Below, piece by piece: positions 1 to 11,449 of a stretch of 64,000 nucleotides of DNA. Source of the DNA: Gnetum montanum. Taxonomy: Eukaryota; Streptophyta; Gnetopsida; Gnetales; Gnetaceae. Below the pieces are notes generated by a model. The model saw nothing but the letters and a program-made list of their open reading frames with translations, was not told the DNA's origin and ran no database searches. Both the position numbers and the translations under genes were made by a program. The stretch's first letter is position 1; each line of letters starts with the position of its first letter. The stretch is from NCBI GenBank assembly GCA_015680685.1, contig MNCI01029492.1:629638-693637 (forward strand). Direction: 5' to 3'.

Positions 1-523
1 TTTTATCTTTTTAATGCCTATGTTAAGAGGTGAAGGGTGAAGAGGCTAAATGACTAAAAATTAACTAAGTTCTAATTGTCCTAGCATTAGTATCTATCCC
101 CACTTGCCGTACACACCTTGAACTAGTGCAATGCTATTGGGATTACCAAACGCTATTTGTTATTGGGTTACCAAGCATAGCACACGTGCTCGAAGTGGTC
201 ATACTGAATGCACTTAACTAGGAGAGTTGAGGGTTGAGAGAGATTAATTATCTAAGAAAGCAATTAAGCATTTAACATTAATTAATTCCTATTTAGCTTA
301 GTCCACATGCTGCAAGGTTTATCAGAAAGTTCATCTTTATTGTCGTACACAATTGTGTGCTTAGGTTGAATAAAGATTCGTTCACTTTGAGACTCCTACT
401 GCGGGCACATGGAAATTATTCTATCTTTGGAATGGTAAAAATGCTAGAGTTTAGCTAAGGGTCTAGATCTAGATGATCTTACAAGGGAAAGCCACCTCTT
501 ATTTATAGATAGAGTGATAGGCT

Positions 524-545
524 GTGATATCGCGTACGCGATATT
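524..545. repeat. CpG-rich palindrome
   Basis: The perfect 18-bp palindrome ATATCGCGTACGCGATAT lies in a short GC-rich island (to about 580) with two more copies of the half-site CGCGATAT or GCAATATTGC. CpG is otherwise rare in this AT-rich neighbourhood. A TATA-like box lies on its low-coordinate side on the minus strand, so an LTR U3 is possible. No function can be shown. Confidence 0.6.
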
Positions 546-1189
546 GCAGGGGCCGACGCGATATCACGGCCCATGCAATATTGCGTCCCATCAAAGACCA
601 ATGACAAAGCTATCTTCATTTTGACTATTTTTCCTCAATCTTACTTCTTATATTCTTATTAATTTCTTGATCTAATTAAATCATTGCTCTTTAGTAGCAA
701 ACTCATTTGCAATGAAGGACTTTTTAGCCTTAAATTATTCCTATCTCAAATGGGTAGTCACAACATAAGAATGAAACACATGTAACTCATCTTCAAGGGT
801 TTTTGATTTACACAACCTATAAATGTGCTCTTCTCAAAGGAGTTGAATCCATCTTCATATTCAATTTTAAGATGATGAGAACTCAAGTGAAGCTTGCTAA
901 TAGCATTCTAATACTTGATAGCAATAGCAACTGAGAGATTGTGAGCTTCTACATCTAGTTTATTAGACTTAATATGATGTAAATAAAATTTCCTCTTGCC
1001 TTCCACATTAGACCACATCTCTGTTAAAAATTTTTGCTTGACTAGTTGGCAAATACACTTAGGATTTTGCTACATGTCCTCCCAAGAGATATTTCATTTT
1101 GAGAATTTTATATTCCTCCATGATGCATTTTACATAATTAACATTAGTGCATTTCTTGTTTGTAATGTTTTCCAATTCATATGTATAAC

Positions 1190-1232
1190 ACACACACACA
1201 CACACACACTCTCTCTCTCTCTCTCTCTCTCT
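1190..1232. repeat. Compound (CA)n(CT)n microsatellite
   Basis: About 11 CA units run directly into about 10 CT units. The two small open frames across it, one on each strand, are artefacts of the dinucleotide repeat. Confidence 0.95.
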
Positions 1233-3508
1233 TAATTTGTACATCAACCTATTTTATTAGTTTTCATTTTGTTGTCATTCCTTAAAGCATTTTGGATAGT
1301 AGGTTGCACTTTATCAATCTACGATCATAACTCCTTTGGAATTATTTTTTTTATCTTTTATTTCAGAAAAATGTTCTTTGTAATTTTTTGAATGTAGCTT
1401 TCCATTGGTCCTAAATTAAATTTATAGAAAAATCCCAATTCCATGTACCTTATTTAAGAAATCATTATCTAAATTAGGTGATGTTGTCTTCCTTTAAATT
1501 CACCATATTATGCATTTAGTTTATTTCACACTACCTTTTAATATTTGTATAGCTAAATTCATAATTATCAGTTGATGTTCAGTTGTTACACTCTCTCCAA
1601 GTATAACCTTGGAGTCTTTGCAAATGATTCAAGCTCTTTTGCATAGAAAGAAATAGTCAATTTGTATTTTATCCATGGTACTTGTATATGTAATTAAATG
1701 TTATGCCTTCTTTGGAAATAAGTATTTGCAATTACAAGATCACAATTACTTGAAAATTATAGTAGTGAATCTATCGTATTAATTTGCCCTCAAAAATCCA
1801 TATCATTCATGAATCCTATCATAGCATTTTTTTTCATAGATCCAACATGACCATTAAAATCCCCTCTAATGAGTATGCTTTCTTGCTAAGGAATTTCTAG
1901 ATGGGAGATCCTTATCTACATAGATTTAAAAGAGACATGCATAATTTTATTTTTAAATGATGGAATCTATTTGATTTTATAAAAGTTCAAAGGGTTGCTC
2001 ATATCTAGCTTAACAATGCACAGATATAACTAAAAGGCTCAAAAAGACTTGTATGGGAAAAAATAGATCCTTCATACTCCATGAAATCACCATATGTGCC
2101 TACCTTTGAAGAAGAGTTGATTTCTATAACATCTACATGAAAAATTATTTTTATGGTGATTGACTTAAGACACGTGCTCAATTATTTCTTTAAAAAAAGA
2201 AATAGGGTTCAAAAGAAAAACAATTTAATTTGACTTAGCACATAAAAGGAAAAGAGAGATCAATATTTAAAACATGTACTATATGAAAGTATCTAGATGA
2301 ATTTTTATTTTAAAAATAAGGCAACTCAAGGTTGGTAGTACAACTCCTACCCACACAATAGGATAGGTGTGACCCACAAATAAAAATTATCATACCACAA
2401 GGCTACTCCACTATTTCCACGCCTGGAAACATAGGCAAAAATCAAACCCACAATCACCCAACTAAGAGATAAGCATACTAACTATTGACTCTAATTCCTT
2501 GGGTGCATCTAGATGAAAATTTAAAACACATTTAAAAGTGCCACATCATAATTTGGAAAGGCTTAAATAAAGTGTGGTTATGAGCTCAAAAAAGGCACAT
2601 TATTCTATACAAATATTACAATGAAAACCCATTTGGAGAATAAGCTCAATTTGTTGCATGAACATATAGATGAAAGAAAGTCATCTAAATAAGAAATACA
2701 AAACACACACTTAAGTGATGCTCCTTATTCCAACTTGGCATTACAATAAAAGATAAAAAGGTTATATCTGTGAAAAATTTATATCCATCACATCATCATC
2801 TAGATGAGAACTCGACATATAGATGGAAACTAAAAATACATGTTTTTAAATGTGTTTAATCACAAACTTATCAAATAAAAATTAAATTATAATATGAATT
2901 CAAGATTATTCTTCTTGGTTCATGATTAGGACATGCCAATACATGATTACACTAAGAGCTTAATTAAATGCTAGCTTTGCCATGTCATCTTCTGAACATG
3001 GCATCTAGATGAAAAGCTAGATCTATGGATGAAAAATAAAGATGTGTAGAAAATTTACTTTAGAATACTAAAATGAGCTTAGTTTATTTTTGAAAAGAAA
3101 TTGAAAGAAGAGCTTAATACATAGGAAAATTATTTAAAGGACTGAGCTCTAAAAATACTAAAATACATCACATTTCTATGAATAAGGCATTTGAAAATTC
3201 ATATCATTATGAGCATTTTGAATATGAAAGAGTGAAAGCAACTAGAATAATGAGACTTAAAAACATTAAGAGGCACTAGGGTACTACACAAGTTGAAAAG
3301 GATTCAAAAGAAAGCTCTACTTAATAGACATCATCGAGTATCCTTGTTAAGCTTGACTTTCCATCCAACTATTTAATGAAAGGAGATTTAAGAGGAGTGA
3401 TGGTGAATTTGAGAGAAGGACATTTAATAATTAGCCAGAGACATCCTACTCAGGTTAATGTTGCTATTGTTGTAGTGCTCCAATATAAAGATTTTAATGA
3501 AGAAACTA

Positions 3509-4104
3509 GTGAAGAAGAGCTTGCTATTTCCTAGAAGGAAGTCATAGATACTATTTTAGTTGTCTTGCAAATGTTAAAAAATTAACTTTAAGAAAAATTA
3601 ATCACCTAAAAGAATTGATCAATAACAAATAAAATATACTAAAAATATTTGAAGATAACTTGGATATTATTGGATAGCATAGAAAAGAGCTCTAAGGTAC
3701 TTTAGTTTTAAAATAAGCATTGATTGAAAATCATAAAATTCAAGCTCAAAATCATAGGGAAGAAATGACCAAGATTCAATGAGAACTTAAAGAAGTGAAG
3801 AACTTGATGAAGAGAAGCTTGTGATTTCCCATATGAAAGTCATAGGTACAATTTTGGTTTGGCTTGCAGATGTTGAAAAATTGACTAAAGGAAAAATTAA
3901 ATGTCTAAATGAATTTATCAATAACTAACGAAATATAATTAGAAGCTTAGAGAATAGCTTGGATGGTATTTCATAGTAGAGAAAAGAGCTCTAAAATGCT
4001 TTGGTTTTGAAAGATACACTGATCAAAAATTATAAAATTCAATCTCAAAAACATAGGGAAGAAATGACCAAGATTTAATGAGAGCTTAACAAAGTAAAAA
4101 CCAA
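3509..4104 (+). pseudogene. Tandemly duplicated coiled-coil ORF relic
   Basis: Two copies of a 298-bp unit lie head to tail (about 3509-3806 and 3807-4104), aligned by the words gtcata(g)gtac, aaaagagctcta and gggaagaaatgacca. Both translate on the plus strand, through several stops, into a Lys/Glu/Leu-rich helical peptide with motifs such as HREEMTKI. Similar coiled coils occur in plant retroelement gag extensions and in many unrelated proteins, so I do not assign a family. It is on the opposite strand to the neighbouring copia relic, so it is probably a separate insertion. Confidence 0.4.
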
Positions 4105-4390
4105 AGCTAGTTTTGATTTTTCTTTTCTCTAGGGTTTGAGTTATCAAAAGTTCATCAAAAGGATCCAAACTAATAAAGAACATGAGATAACAATGGAAAC
4201 TCAAATTACCTATGTTAAGGCTAAATAGGTTATTTTTGAAGAAGCTTAGGGCTAAAGCAATGAAGATTAAGGAAAGATTAATGTCACACGTTGCATAACT
4301 CTTAGATAGGATTATGTATGTAGTTGTAAAAACTGCAAGAGAGATTCATAAGCAACAAAACTTCTTTTCTCAAAATAATAAAAAATGTTG

Positions 4391-6219
4391 AGCCTTCTTA
4401 ATCCATGACCTTAGCTCATAGACTGGATCCTCCTTCTTGTCTTCATTTTAGCTATAGAATGAGTCAAATCCTAAGGTTTTCTCATAAAAAATTATACTTC
4501 TTAATACATGCCAACTTTTTTTAGTGGATCAAAATAATTTAATCTACTTGTATTGGAATCATATATAAAAAAAGACACACTTCTTTCCCATATCATGTAG
4601 CTTCTCCACAAGAGCATTGGGGATTTTTACATAGCATACACAACCAAAGAATTTAAGATGGAAGAGATTTAACACATTATCATATAACAATTCATCGAGA
4701 GTCTTATCACCAATGAGAGAGGTGATAAGCCTATTTAGGATCTATTTAGCCATGTGTACTACCTTGTTCCAATAGTATTTAGGAAGAGATGCATGCTTCA
4801 ACAAGCATCTACACATTTCTTGAATGACATCATTCTTCCTTTTAGTCATTCCATTGATTTGTGGTTCATGCCCATGTGTACTTTATATTGTTATGCCATG
4901 ATTTTTACAAAATTTACCTCTAAGTGCTCCTTTAGAAATTCACCTCACTTATCACTCCTTATGATTTTGTTTTTTAAGCTAAGCCTATTTTCTAACAAAT
5001 TATTGAAATTTTGAAAGACATCAAACACATCATATTTGGATTAGAGGATGTAGATTCAAGCATACTTGGAAAAATCATTGATAATCACTAAAAAATATTT
5101 ATCTCTACTATAAGAAATAGTGGGCATTGGACACAAAACATCTATGTGAAGCAGCTCCAATGGCTTTGCCTTCATTTCACCTGTGCTTGAATGTAGGAGT
5201 GGCTTTTACTTGCCTTTTCAACACATGCCATACATTTCTTGAGGTGCTTCCTAAAACTTAACTCTTATGGCTACATGATTTCGAATGAGCTTGATAAGGT
5301 TGAAGTAGGATGCATGGCCAAGCCTCCAATGCCACAAGCTTGTCATGTCATGCTTGGATGATTCTTAACTTCATATTACATGAGTAAATTACATCCCTCA
5401 AAAATAATAGATATGACTATCTAGCATTATAATCCTAGCAATTTGACCATGGATATTTGAGATGATGCGTACATCATTCTCAAACATAATCTTATTACAT
5501 TTCCATGATATTTAACTAATTGAAATTAAGGAATTAAAAAATTATAGGATATAGAATACATCATGGAGTAGAATTTATCCACAACCCTCAAGACCCATTT
5601 GATGCTTTCTAATACCTTCAATTTTTACATATTCCCCATAAACAACTTTGATTGACCTAAGACTACTATCTTCCTTAAAGTCCATGAAATAATCTTTGTA
5701 AAAAGTCATAAGATTACTACAACCATTATCAATGATTCAAGTAGAGGGCTGGACATGTAAAAAGCAACAAATTTAGTGTTAGAAGCATTAATTACTTACA
5801 TATCTTTGTCTTGGGCTAATGTAGAGTCTTCACCTTATTGATCTAATTGTTACCTTCTTGGATTGTGAGGTTTTGGAATCCCATTTTCTACCAACGCTTA
5901 TTGTCTATGTGACCCTTCTTGTTGCAATACTTGGATCATGGAAGTTTGTTCTTCAACCTCTTATTCTTCCTCTTAGGCCTTCTCTTCCTTTACCTTTAAA
6001 ATTTAATTGTCTCTCTTGAGATGATGTGGCATTCCTTTAGAAGTTGGATCTTTATATTCCTCTTCTTCAATTGCCTCTTCTTTTAGAAGATTAAGGATTT
6101 TAAGATACATAGGTATCATTTTGCCTTGATGATTCAATTGTTGAAGAGCTTTTAGGCCTCAAATAAATTCATCTAAAGTGTAGGATGATAAATCTTTTAT
6201 TTAAACTATGGTTTCTACA
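4391..6219 (-). pseudogene. Ty1/copia pol relic (gag C-end, protease, integrase)
   Basis: The minus strand reads in the copia order. The end of the UBN2-type gag domain (motif LSSYTLDEF near 6170) comes first. A degraded CCHC knuckle follows (YCNKKGHIDNK near 5910), then the protease active site (IIDNGCS near 5725, where the family has DSGCS). Next are the GAG-pre-integrase motif (LWHWRLGHAS near 5320), the integrase core (KYFLVIINDFSKY near 5080, IRSDK-stop-GEF near 4950) and the post-core FDPLKK region near 4520. RT and RNase H are missing below about 4390. Many stops and frameshifts show it is dead. Element 1 cuts through the gag domain, and the gag N-terminal half is found at 52515-53060. 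Confidence 0.8.
6215..6219. repeat. Target-site duplication CTACA (left)
   Basis: CTACA immediately precedes the left LTR of element 1 and is repeated at 52510-52514 right after the other LTR. Five bp is the usual TSD length for Ty3/gypsy integrase. It shows that 6220-52509 went in as one element into the copia gag. Confidence 0.85.
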
Positions 6220-6912
6220 TTTAGCGACCAAAAATGTTGAAGGTTGAAATGAAACATTGAGAGGTCTACGATCATACAACTTTGACCCTACATCCACGTG
6301 AGGGCCTATTGGAAATGGAGGCAGGGTGCCCAGAATAGTCTTGTCGATCAAACTAGGACTTACAAGGTGTTATGCCAAAATTAATGCCAAGGGTTTGTAT
6401 GGTGTTTTCAATGTCCACGGTGTCAACTAGGGTGAGCGTAGTTGAAGTTTCTAGGGTAAAATAAGGGTGCAAACGCACAAATGTGTGCAGGAAAATAGAG
6501 AAAAATATGAGCAAAATGCTAGAATGTAAGAGAAAATGCTAAAAATGTGTAGGATGCGAGTGAGAGAGAAAGCGGCAGCACCCCAAATTGGGGAAGCATA
6601 GTTAACTGCAAAGAAAAGGTGAGGAGGTACTCAATGTACAAATAGGGGTAGTAAGCAGTGTAGTCATAGTCTCAAGGTGCCTGGGCCATAAAAATTGATG
6701 TCCATCATGAAGTCTAGGCTTGTCGGGTTGGTTTCCATGATGTCCTTCAAGCTGCGGTGATCTGTGATGTGCTAGGTGGTGTGCAATGGTGTTGTGGTGG
6801 AGTGCAATAGTGTCTGCCAAATGCCAAGTGTGCTCAAATGAAAGAGTGCCAATGCTCAAATTTTCCAACTTTTCTTTCAATTTGCCCACCCTAAGAACAT
6901 GGAACGTTGGGG

Positions 6913-6920
6913 TATTTATA
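6913..6920 (-). promoter_or_regulatory. LTR TATA box
   Basis: TATAAATA in the context CCCTATAAATACCCC on the minus strand. The same box is at 51535-51542 (element 1 right LTR), 47087-47094 (element 2), and 34695-34702 and 41116-41123 (element 3). Transcription toward lower coordinates is inferred from element orientation. Confidence 0.75.
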
Positions 6921-7217
6921 GGGCTAGGAATAGTACAAATCGTAGATTAGGCACCACATGGTAGAGGGGTAGTTGGGACTATGGTAGCCCCAACTACGCT
7001 TTCACTAAAGAAAATGGTGTTTTGTTGGTGTGCTCTAATGGACCCTGTGAGACTACCAAACCATGACTACACTACCAAGACTGCATGTGCAAGTGCCAAA
7101 AAAATTGCAATGTACTTGAAAACAATGCAAAATAGTGTAGTTTTGAGACTACTTTCCGGGACTATGCTATCCACTCTCTTAAGTAGCATCAAGTGTAGGT
7201 GCAATTTTGGGGCAAAT

Positions 7218-7250
<33 letters not shown>
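7218..7250. repeat. Poly-G tract of 33 bases in LTR U3
   Basis: An uninterrupted G run where the other LTR has only short G groups (about 51830). The poly-Pro and poly-Gly frames across it are artefacts. Confidence 0.9.
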
Positions 7251-7356
7251 CGTGGTACAAAAAAATGCAAATTGCTGATCCTACTTGCCAAAGGAATGTT
7301 GAAGCTGAGATGAAGGTCAGTGTTGAGTTCTAGAGGCAGTTCTGCATGACTCCGTT

Positions 7357-7830
7357 GACTATGCTCTAGAGCATAGTCCAAAAGTTGGATAAATTTTTCC
7401 AAAAAGTGAGGTCCAATGCAGACTATGCTGACTACACTATATAGCGTAGTCCTAGTAGTGAGAGCATAGACTTAACAGTTAGGAAAATTTGGCAAATACT
7501 GATGTCTTCATGAAAACTATGCTGACTATGCTATAGAGCATAGCAGGGAGCGTAAGCTTAGAAGTTAGAAAATCTATTGAACTATTTTTTCCATGCCAAC
7601 CTAGCCTGCTAGCTTCTAGCTTGACACTTAGGAAAATTTGCAAAACTAGGCATTTGTGTGCTGACTACGTTAACTATGCTTTAGAGCATAGTACTGGTAG
7701 GGAGAGTGTAGTCCAACACTTATAAAATTTATGGCTGCTATTAATACTTTGGAAAATTTTACAAATTTGGGCTATCTATGTTAACTACATTGACTACGCT
7801 CTACAGTGTAGTCCCAGTGGTGGGGAGTGT
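7357..7830. repeat. U3 palindrome array
   Basis: Repeats of about 80-100 bp, each centred on a palindrome of the form CTAYRCTCTAGAGYRTAG. The copy at 7357-7378 is a perfect 22-bp palindrome. The units are separated by a conserved linker, cacttagaaaaatttgc. The other LTRs and LTR fragments carry the same array (23450-23925, 47505-47950, 51955-52430, 59340-59830). Confidence 0.8.
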
Positions 7831-7919
7831 AGTCTTAACACTTAGAAATATTTGCCAAGATTTGACACTTAGACAAATTTGTAGTGTAAACTTGGGAGAC
7901 CAAATTTGGTGGTGTTTCA

Positions 7920-7932
7920 TTGGCCCCTCTTT
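7920..7932 (-). promoter_or_regulatory. Polypurine tract of element 1
   Basis: On the minus strand AAAGAGGGGCCAA directly precedes the LTR start TGAAACACC. The polypurine tract primes plus-strand DNA synthesis. The same tract adjoins the LTR at 24019 (element 2), 35783 (element 3) and 59910 (element 5), which fixes the orientation of all four. Confidence 0.8.
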
Positions 7933-8355
7933 GTTGACATCTGGAGGAATGGCCCAAGAGACATCAACAAAGAATGCAAAACACACAACAAGCCTAGCAC
8001 CAACATCACTTGTTAGTACTCAATCGGAGGTTGCTTCACCATGCTCAAGAGTGCTAAGGATAATGGTATGCTAGAGATAAAGGATTATAGGTAATGTGCT
8101 AGGGGATAATAAGGGAATGAAATGCAAACAATGTGATACTACAAGATGCAGCACCAAGGATGGCTTGTCACCAAAACAGTAACCTCTCATCAAAATGCCT
8201 ATGAGAGAGTTAGCATCCATGACACCAAAATGGCTTGCCCCTTAGATTGTGACCTCTCATTAGCTTTTGTATGATAAGGTTGATGCAGATTTAGGATTGG
8301 GGTGGTTATGAAGTTGCATCTCTACTAATTTTATTTGGGAAACATGTTTTGCCTT

Positions 8356-8409
<54 letters not shown>

Positions 8410-8893
8410 GCATTTTTTGCTTTTGTGACTGTGAGGTGAACCTGCTTTGGGCTTTGCACATTACAAAATGCTAGCTATGGAATGCTTTCTGTCAAGTGAA
8501 CTATGTGCCACCTAATGGGCTTTACTTTGAGGAAACTATGTTGCATTTGCAGGATAGGTGTTTCCTCCTCGAGATGAGTTGCATTACATCTGCTTGGGCT
8601 TGGACTAGCCCATAGAGGCCCCCCATGGGACGAGTTACGTTACATTTTCCATGGGTTCTGCGGTTAACTTAGAGAAGGTGCCATGTGCATCAGAGGGATT
8701 TGCAAGCTTGGTGTTGTAGGGGAAGGTAGGAAAATGCAAAGTAAAAGGGGTAAATGCAAGTAAGTGATAGCAGGGTAATAGGGATGTGCACTCTTGAGTG
8801 GCTTAGCTAGTCCAATCATGCACATCAGAGCAATGTGGTAACTTGCTGCTACGATGAGATGCATCTTTAGACAACTTTCTCTAGGGCTTCATC
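7933..8893 (-). other. 3' untranslated/terminal exon region of element 1
   Basis: On the minus strand this lies between the post-integrase intron acceptor (8894) and the polypurine tract. It contains a short open frame (8664-8864) whose peptide is recognisable in the duplicate copy (10401-10619) and in elements 2 and 5 near 24800 and 62150. Conserved words such as HTALM/HIALMCMIGLAK recur. Similarity may be DNA-level only, because the frame breaks differently in each copy. A CT microsatellite sits at about 8358-8407. Confidence 0.45.
8358..8407. repeat. (CT)n microsatellite
   Basis: About 25 CT units in copy A of the tandem duplication. Copy B has only a short T-rich stretch at the matching place (about 10150-10165), so it expanded after the duplication. 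Confidence 0.9.
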
Positions 8894-9661
8894 CTACAAA
8901 CACAACTCAAAGAAAATAAGAAAACAACCACACAACATGAGATGAGGGGAAACTACTAGATGCGAGGATGCTACAAGTGCTACAATGGCTGGACAAGTTG
9001 CAAGTGCTTGAAGAGCCAGTAAAGGTGCTAGGGGCAGTGATGCTATAGGTGCCTAAGAGCTTGAGGAAACATCAGCAAGATGGCGAAGGGCCATAATGCT
9101 GCAAATGTTCCAGAGGTCTCTCTTGCCATAGGCTCAAGGTACCAACAAGATACCAAGAGCTTGTATTACTACAAGTAGCACCTAGAGTTGGTAGTGCTGT
9201 GGGTGTAGCCTAGAGTGGGTAGTGTTGGTGATGGTGATAGGAGCTTTAGAAGATCAGCAAAATGCCAAGGGATTGTAATGCTGTAAATGTTTCAAAGAAC
9301 TATGTGTGTTAAACTACAAACCCATTTTAAGGTCTTGGTAGACCGTGATGTGCTAGTTTATAGTCCTAGTAGATTGTTGTGTGCTAGTTTAATATCATAG
9401 CAAATGATGGATGTTGTGCCAGTTTAATGTCATGATCCAAAGAAAATCTGTGCCAATTTAGCATCATAATGGATGATATGTGCTAGCTTATAGTCATAGC
9501 TAACTTTTGTGCCAACTTATACTCATAGTAGACTTCCATGCTAGTTTATAGTCATAGTGGACTTCCGTGCTAGTTTATAGTCATAGCGGACTTTTGTGCC
9601 AGTTTATAGTCATAGCAGACTATGCTATGTTAGTTTATAGTCATAACGGACTATTACTTAC
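8894..9661 (-). other. Post-integrase intron, copy A
   Basis: Minus-strand donor CAAG|GTAAGTAA (intron starts at 9661, about 40 nt after the integrase stop) and acceptor TGTGTTTGTAG|GATGAAG (intron ends at 8894), 768 nt. The same sites recur in copy B and element 2. The interior is mostly a 29-30-bp repeat, gctagtttatagtcatagcggac. Confidence 0.6.
9310..9655. repeat. About 30-bp tandem repeat array in the post-integrase intron
   Basis: Roughly ten degenerate units of the type gctagtttatagtcatagcagactt. The duplicate array is at about 11095-11440, with homologous arrays at 25640-26045 (element 2) and 35945-36320 (element 3). Confidence 0.85.
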
Positions 9662-9691
9662 CTTGATTTATTGTTGATGAGGTGTTTCATG

Positions 9692-10069
9692 CTAGGCGTA
9701 GTATGGCTTTAGATACGAGTGGTTCACTAAATTGGAAAATTCAATGTCATCATGGTTAGCAAGCTTAAATGCTCCATTTTCATAGACCTTGATAACCAAG
9801 AAAGGCCCTTCCCAGTTGGCTGAGAATTTTTCTGTAGGGTCATGAACAACCTTGAAGACTAAGTCCCCTTTCTTGATTAGGCATTGATGCTGATTGTGAT
9901 AGTGCTTCTGTCGTTGTGTTTGTTGGTACCATTCAATATGATTAAGTGTCTGCATGCACTCTTCCTTTATCAAGTTGAGGTCCATGATCCTCAAGTCATC
10001 ATTTTGTGCCTCGTTAATGAAACTTGAGAGGATTACACAAAGTGATGGGACCTGCAATTCAAGGGGCAA
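9692..10069 (-). pseudogene. Integrase C-terminal segment, duplicate copy A
   Basis: A 125-residue open frame that ends at the natural C-terminus. It shows the basic KKGDLVFKV stretch, the GPY/F-type motif WEGPFLVIKV and the end NHSYLKPYYA, typical of plant Ty3/gypsy integrase tails. No chromodomain follows. It is the best preserved pol fragment here but is detached from the catalytic core, since copy B supplies the junction with the rest of integrase. Confidence 0.85.
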
Positions 10070-10648
10070 AATAGGTTGATGCAGATTTAGGATTGGGACA
10101 GTTATGAAGTTACAACTCTACTAATTCTTTTTGGGGAACATGTTTTGCCTTATTCTCTTTTTTTTAGCACTTTTTGCTTTTTTGGTTGTGAGGTAAACCT
10201 GCTTTAGGCTTTGCATTACAAAATGCTAGCTATGGAATGCTTTTTGTCAAGTGAACTATGTGCCACCTAATGGGCTTTTCTTTGAGGTAATTGTGTTGCA
10301 TCTATAGGATAGGTGTTTCCTCCTCAGGGTGAGCTACATTACATCTACTTGGGCTTTGACTAGCCCATAGAGGGCCCCCATGGGATGACTTATGTTACGT
10401 CTACCATGGGTTCTGCGGTTGACTTAGAGAAGGTGCCATGTGCATCAGAGGGATTTGCAAGCTTGATGTTACAGGGGAAGGCAGGGAAATGCAAAGTAAA
10501 AGGGTTAAATGCAAGTAAGCGATAGCAGGATAATAGAGATGTGCACTCTTGAGTGACTTAGCTAGTCCAATCATGCACATCAAAGAAATGTGGTGACTTG
10601 CTACTATGATGAGATGCATCTTTAGATGACCATCTCTGGGGCTTCATC

Positions 10649-11441
10649 CTGCAAACACAACTCAAAGAAAATAAGAAAACAACCACACAACATGAGATGA
10701 GAGTAAATTGCTAGATGCGAGGGTCCTACAAGTGCTACAATGGCTAGACAAGTTGCAAGTGCTTGAACAGCTAGTAAAGGTGCTAGGGGTGGTGATGTTG
10801 TAGGTGCCCAAGAGCTCGAGGAAACATTAGTAAGATGGTAGAGGGCCATAATGCTACAAATGTTCCAGAGGCCTCTCTCACCAAAGGCTTAAGGTACCAA
10901 AAAGATGCCAAGGGATGGTATTGCTGCAAGTAGCATCCATAGCTAGTAGTGCTATGGGTGTAGCCCAAAGTAGGTAGTGTTGGTGATGGTGATAGGAGCT
11001 TCAGAAGATCAGAAAAATGCCCAAGGGAAACTCCAAAAGATCAAAAAAATGCTAAGGGATTGTAATGCTGTAAATGTTTTAGAGAACTATGTGTGTTAAA
11101 CTGAGAACCTAGTTTAAGGTCTTGGCAAACTGTGATGTGCTAGTTTATAGTCCTAGTTGTGTGCTAGTTTAATATCATAGTGGATGATGGATGTTGTGCT
11201 ATTTTAATGTTGTGATCCAAAGATGAGCTATGCCAATTTAGCATCATAGCGGATGATATGTGCTAGCTTATAGTCATAGCAGACTTCTGTACTAGTTTAT
11301 AGTCATAGCAGACTTTTCTGCTAGTTTATAGTCATAGTAGACTTCTATGCTAGTTTATAGTCATAGCAGACTTTTGTGCTAGTTTATAGTCATAGCAGAC
11401 TATGCTATGTCAGTTTATAGTCATAACGGACTATCACTTAC
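10649..11441 (-). other. Post-integrase intron, copy B
   Basis: Minus-strand donor CAAG|GTAAGTGA (starts 11441) and acceptor TGTGTTTGCAG|GATGAAG (ends 10649), 793 nt. The acceptor is a better match to consensus than in copy A. The interior is again the ~30-bp repeat array. Confidence 0.6.
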
Positions 11442-11449
11442 CTTGCTTT

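Larger units (their letters stand above)
1..3490. other. AT-rich intergenic stretch without recognisable genes
   Basis: I see no coding region here: the open frames are short, lack recognisable motifs and coincide with simple repeats. The stretch holds a CpG-rich palindromic patch near 524-580, a CA/CT microsatellite near 1190-1232, and the 10-bp palindrome CATCTAGATG or close variants near 2290, 2507, 2805 and 3001. A TATA-like TATAAATA on the minus strand at about 500-508, next to the CpG-rich patch, could mark an old LTR promoter, but I could not find a partner LTR. It is most likely decayed repeat DNA. Confidence 0.5.
6220..7919 (-). repeat. 3' LTR of element 1
   Basis: Matches 50835-52509 along its length. 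On the minus strand it begins TGAAACACCACC (7919 down). It ended, before mutation, in GGTCGCTACA, seen here as GGTCGCTAAA. It contains a TATA box, a palindrome array in U3 and a 33-base G run. Its U3 edge adjoins the polypurine tract at 7920-7932. Confidence 0.88.

Noticed and set aside
1-600. 3' LTR of the copia element at the left edge
   Set aside because: A TATA-like box and CpG palindromes are suggestive, but I could not match it to the expected copia LTR at 53086 and above, so no pairing is claimed.
996-1247. Open frames on both strands over the CA/CT repeat
   Set aside because: They arise from the dinucleotide repeat; no motif, and low-complexity Thr/His/Ser/Leu or Arg/Glu/Cys/Val peptides.
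6602-6889. His-rich minus-strand frame in the LTR
   Set aside because: Lies in LTR R/U5; the homologous stretch in the other LTRs is interrupted, so it is not a conserved gene.
6981-7402. Open frames with poly-Gly and poly-Pro
   Set aside because: Produced by the G run inside an LTR; the sister LTR has no such frame.
9662-9700. Chromodomain after integrase (chromovirus)
   Set aside because: The integrase frame ends at YYA-stop and leads directly to a splice donor; no chromodomain-like residues.
9310-11440. CRISPR-like regular repeats
   Set aside because: Degenerate, contiguous tandem units without unique spacers, inside a plant retrotransposon intron.
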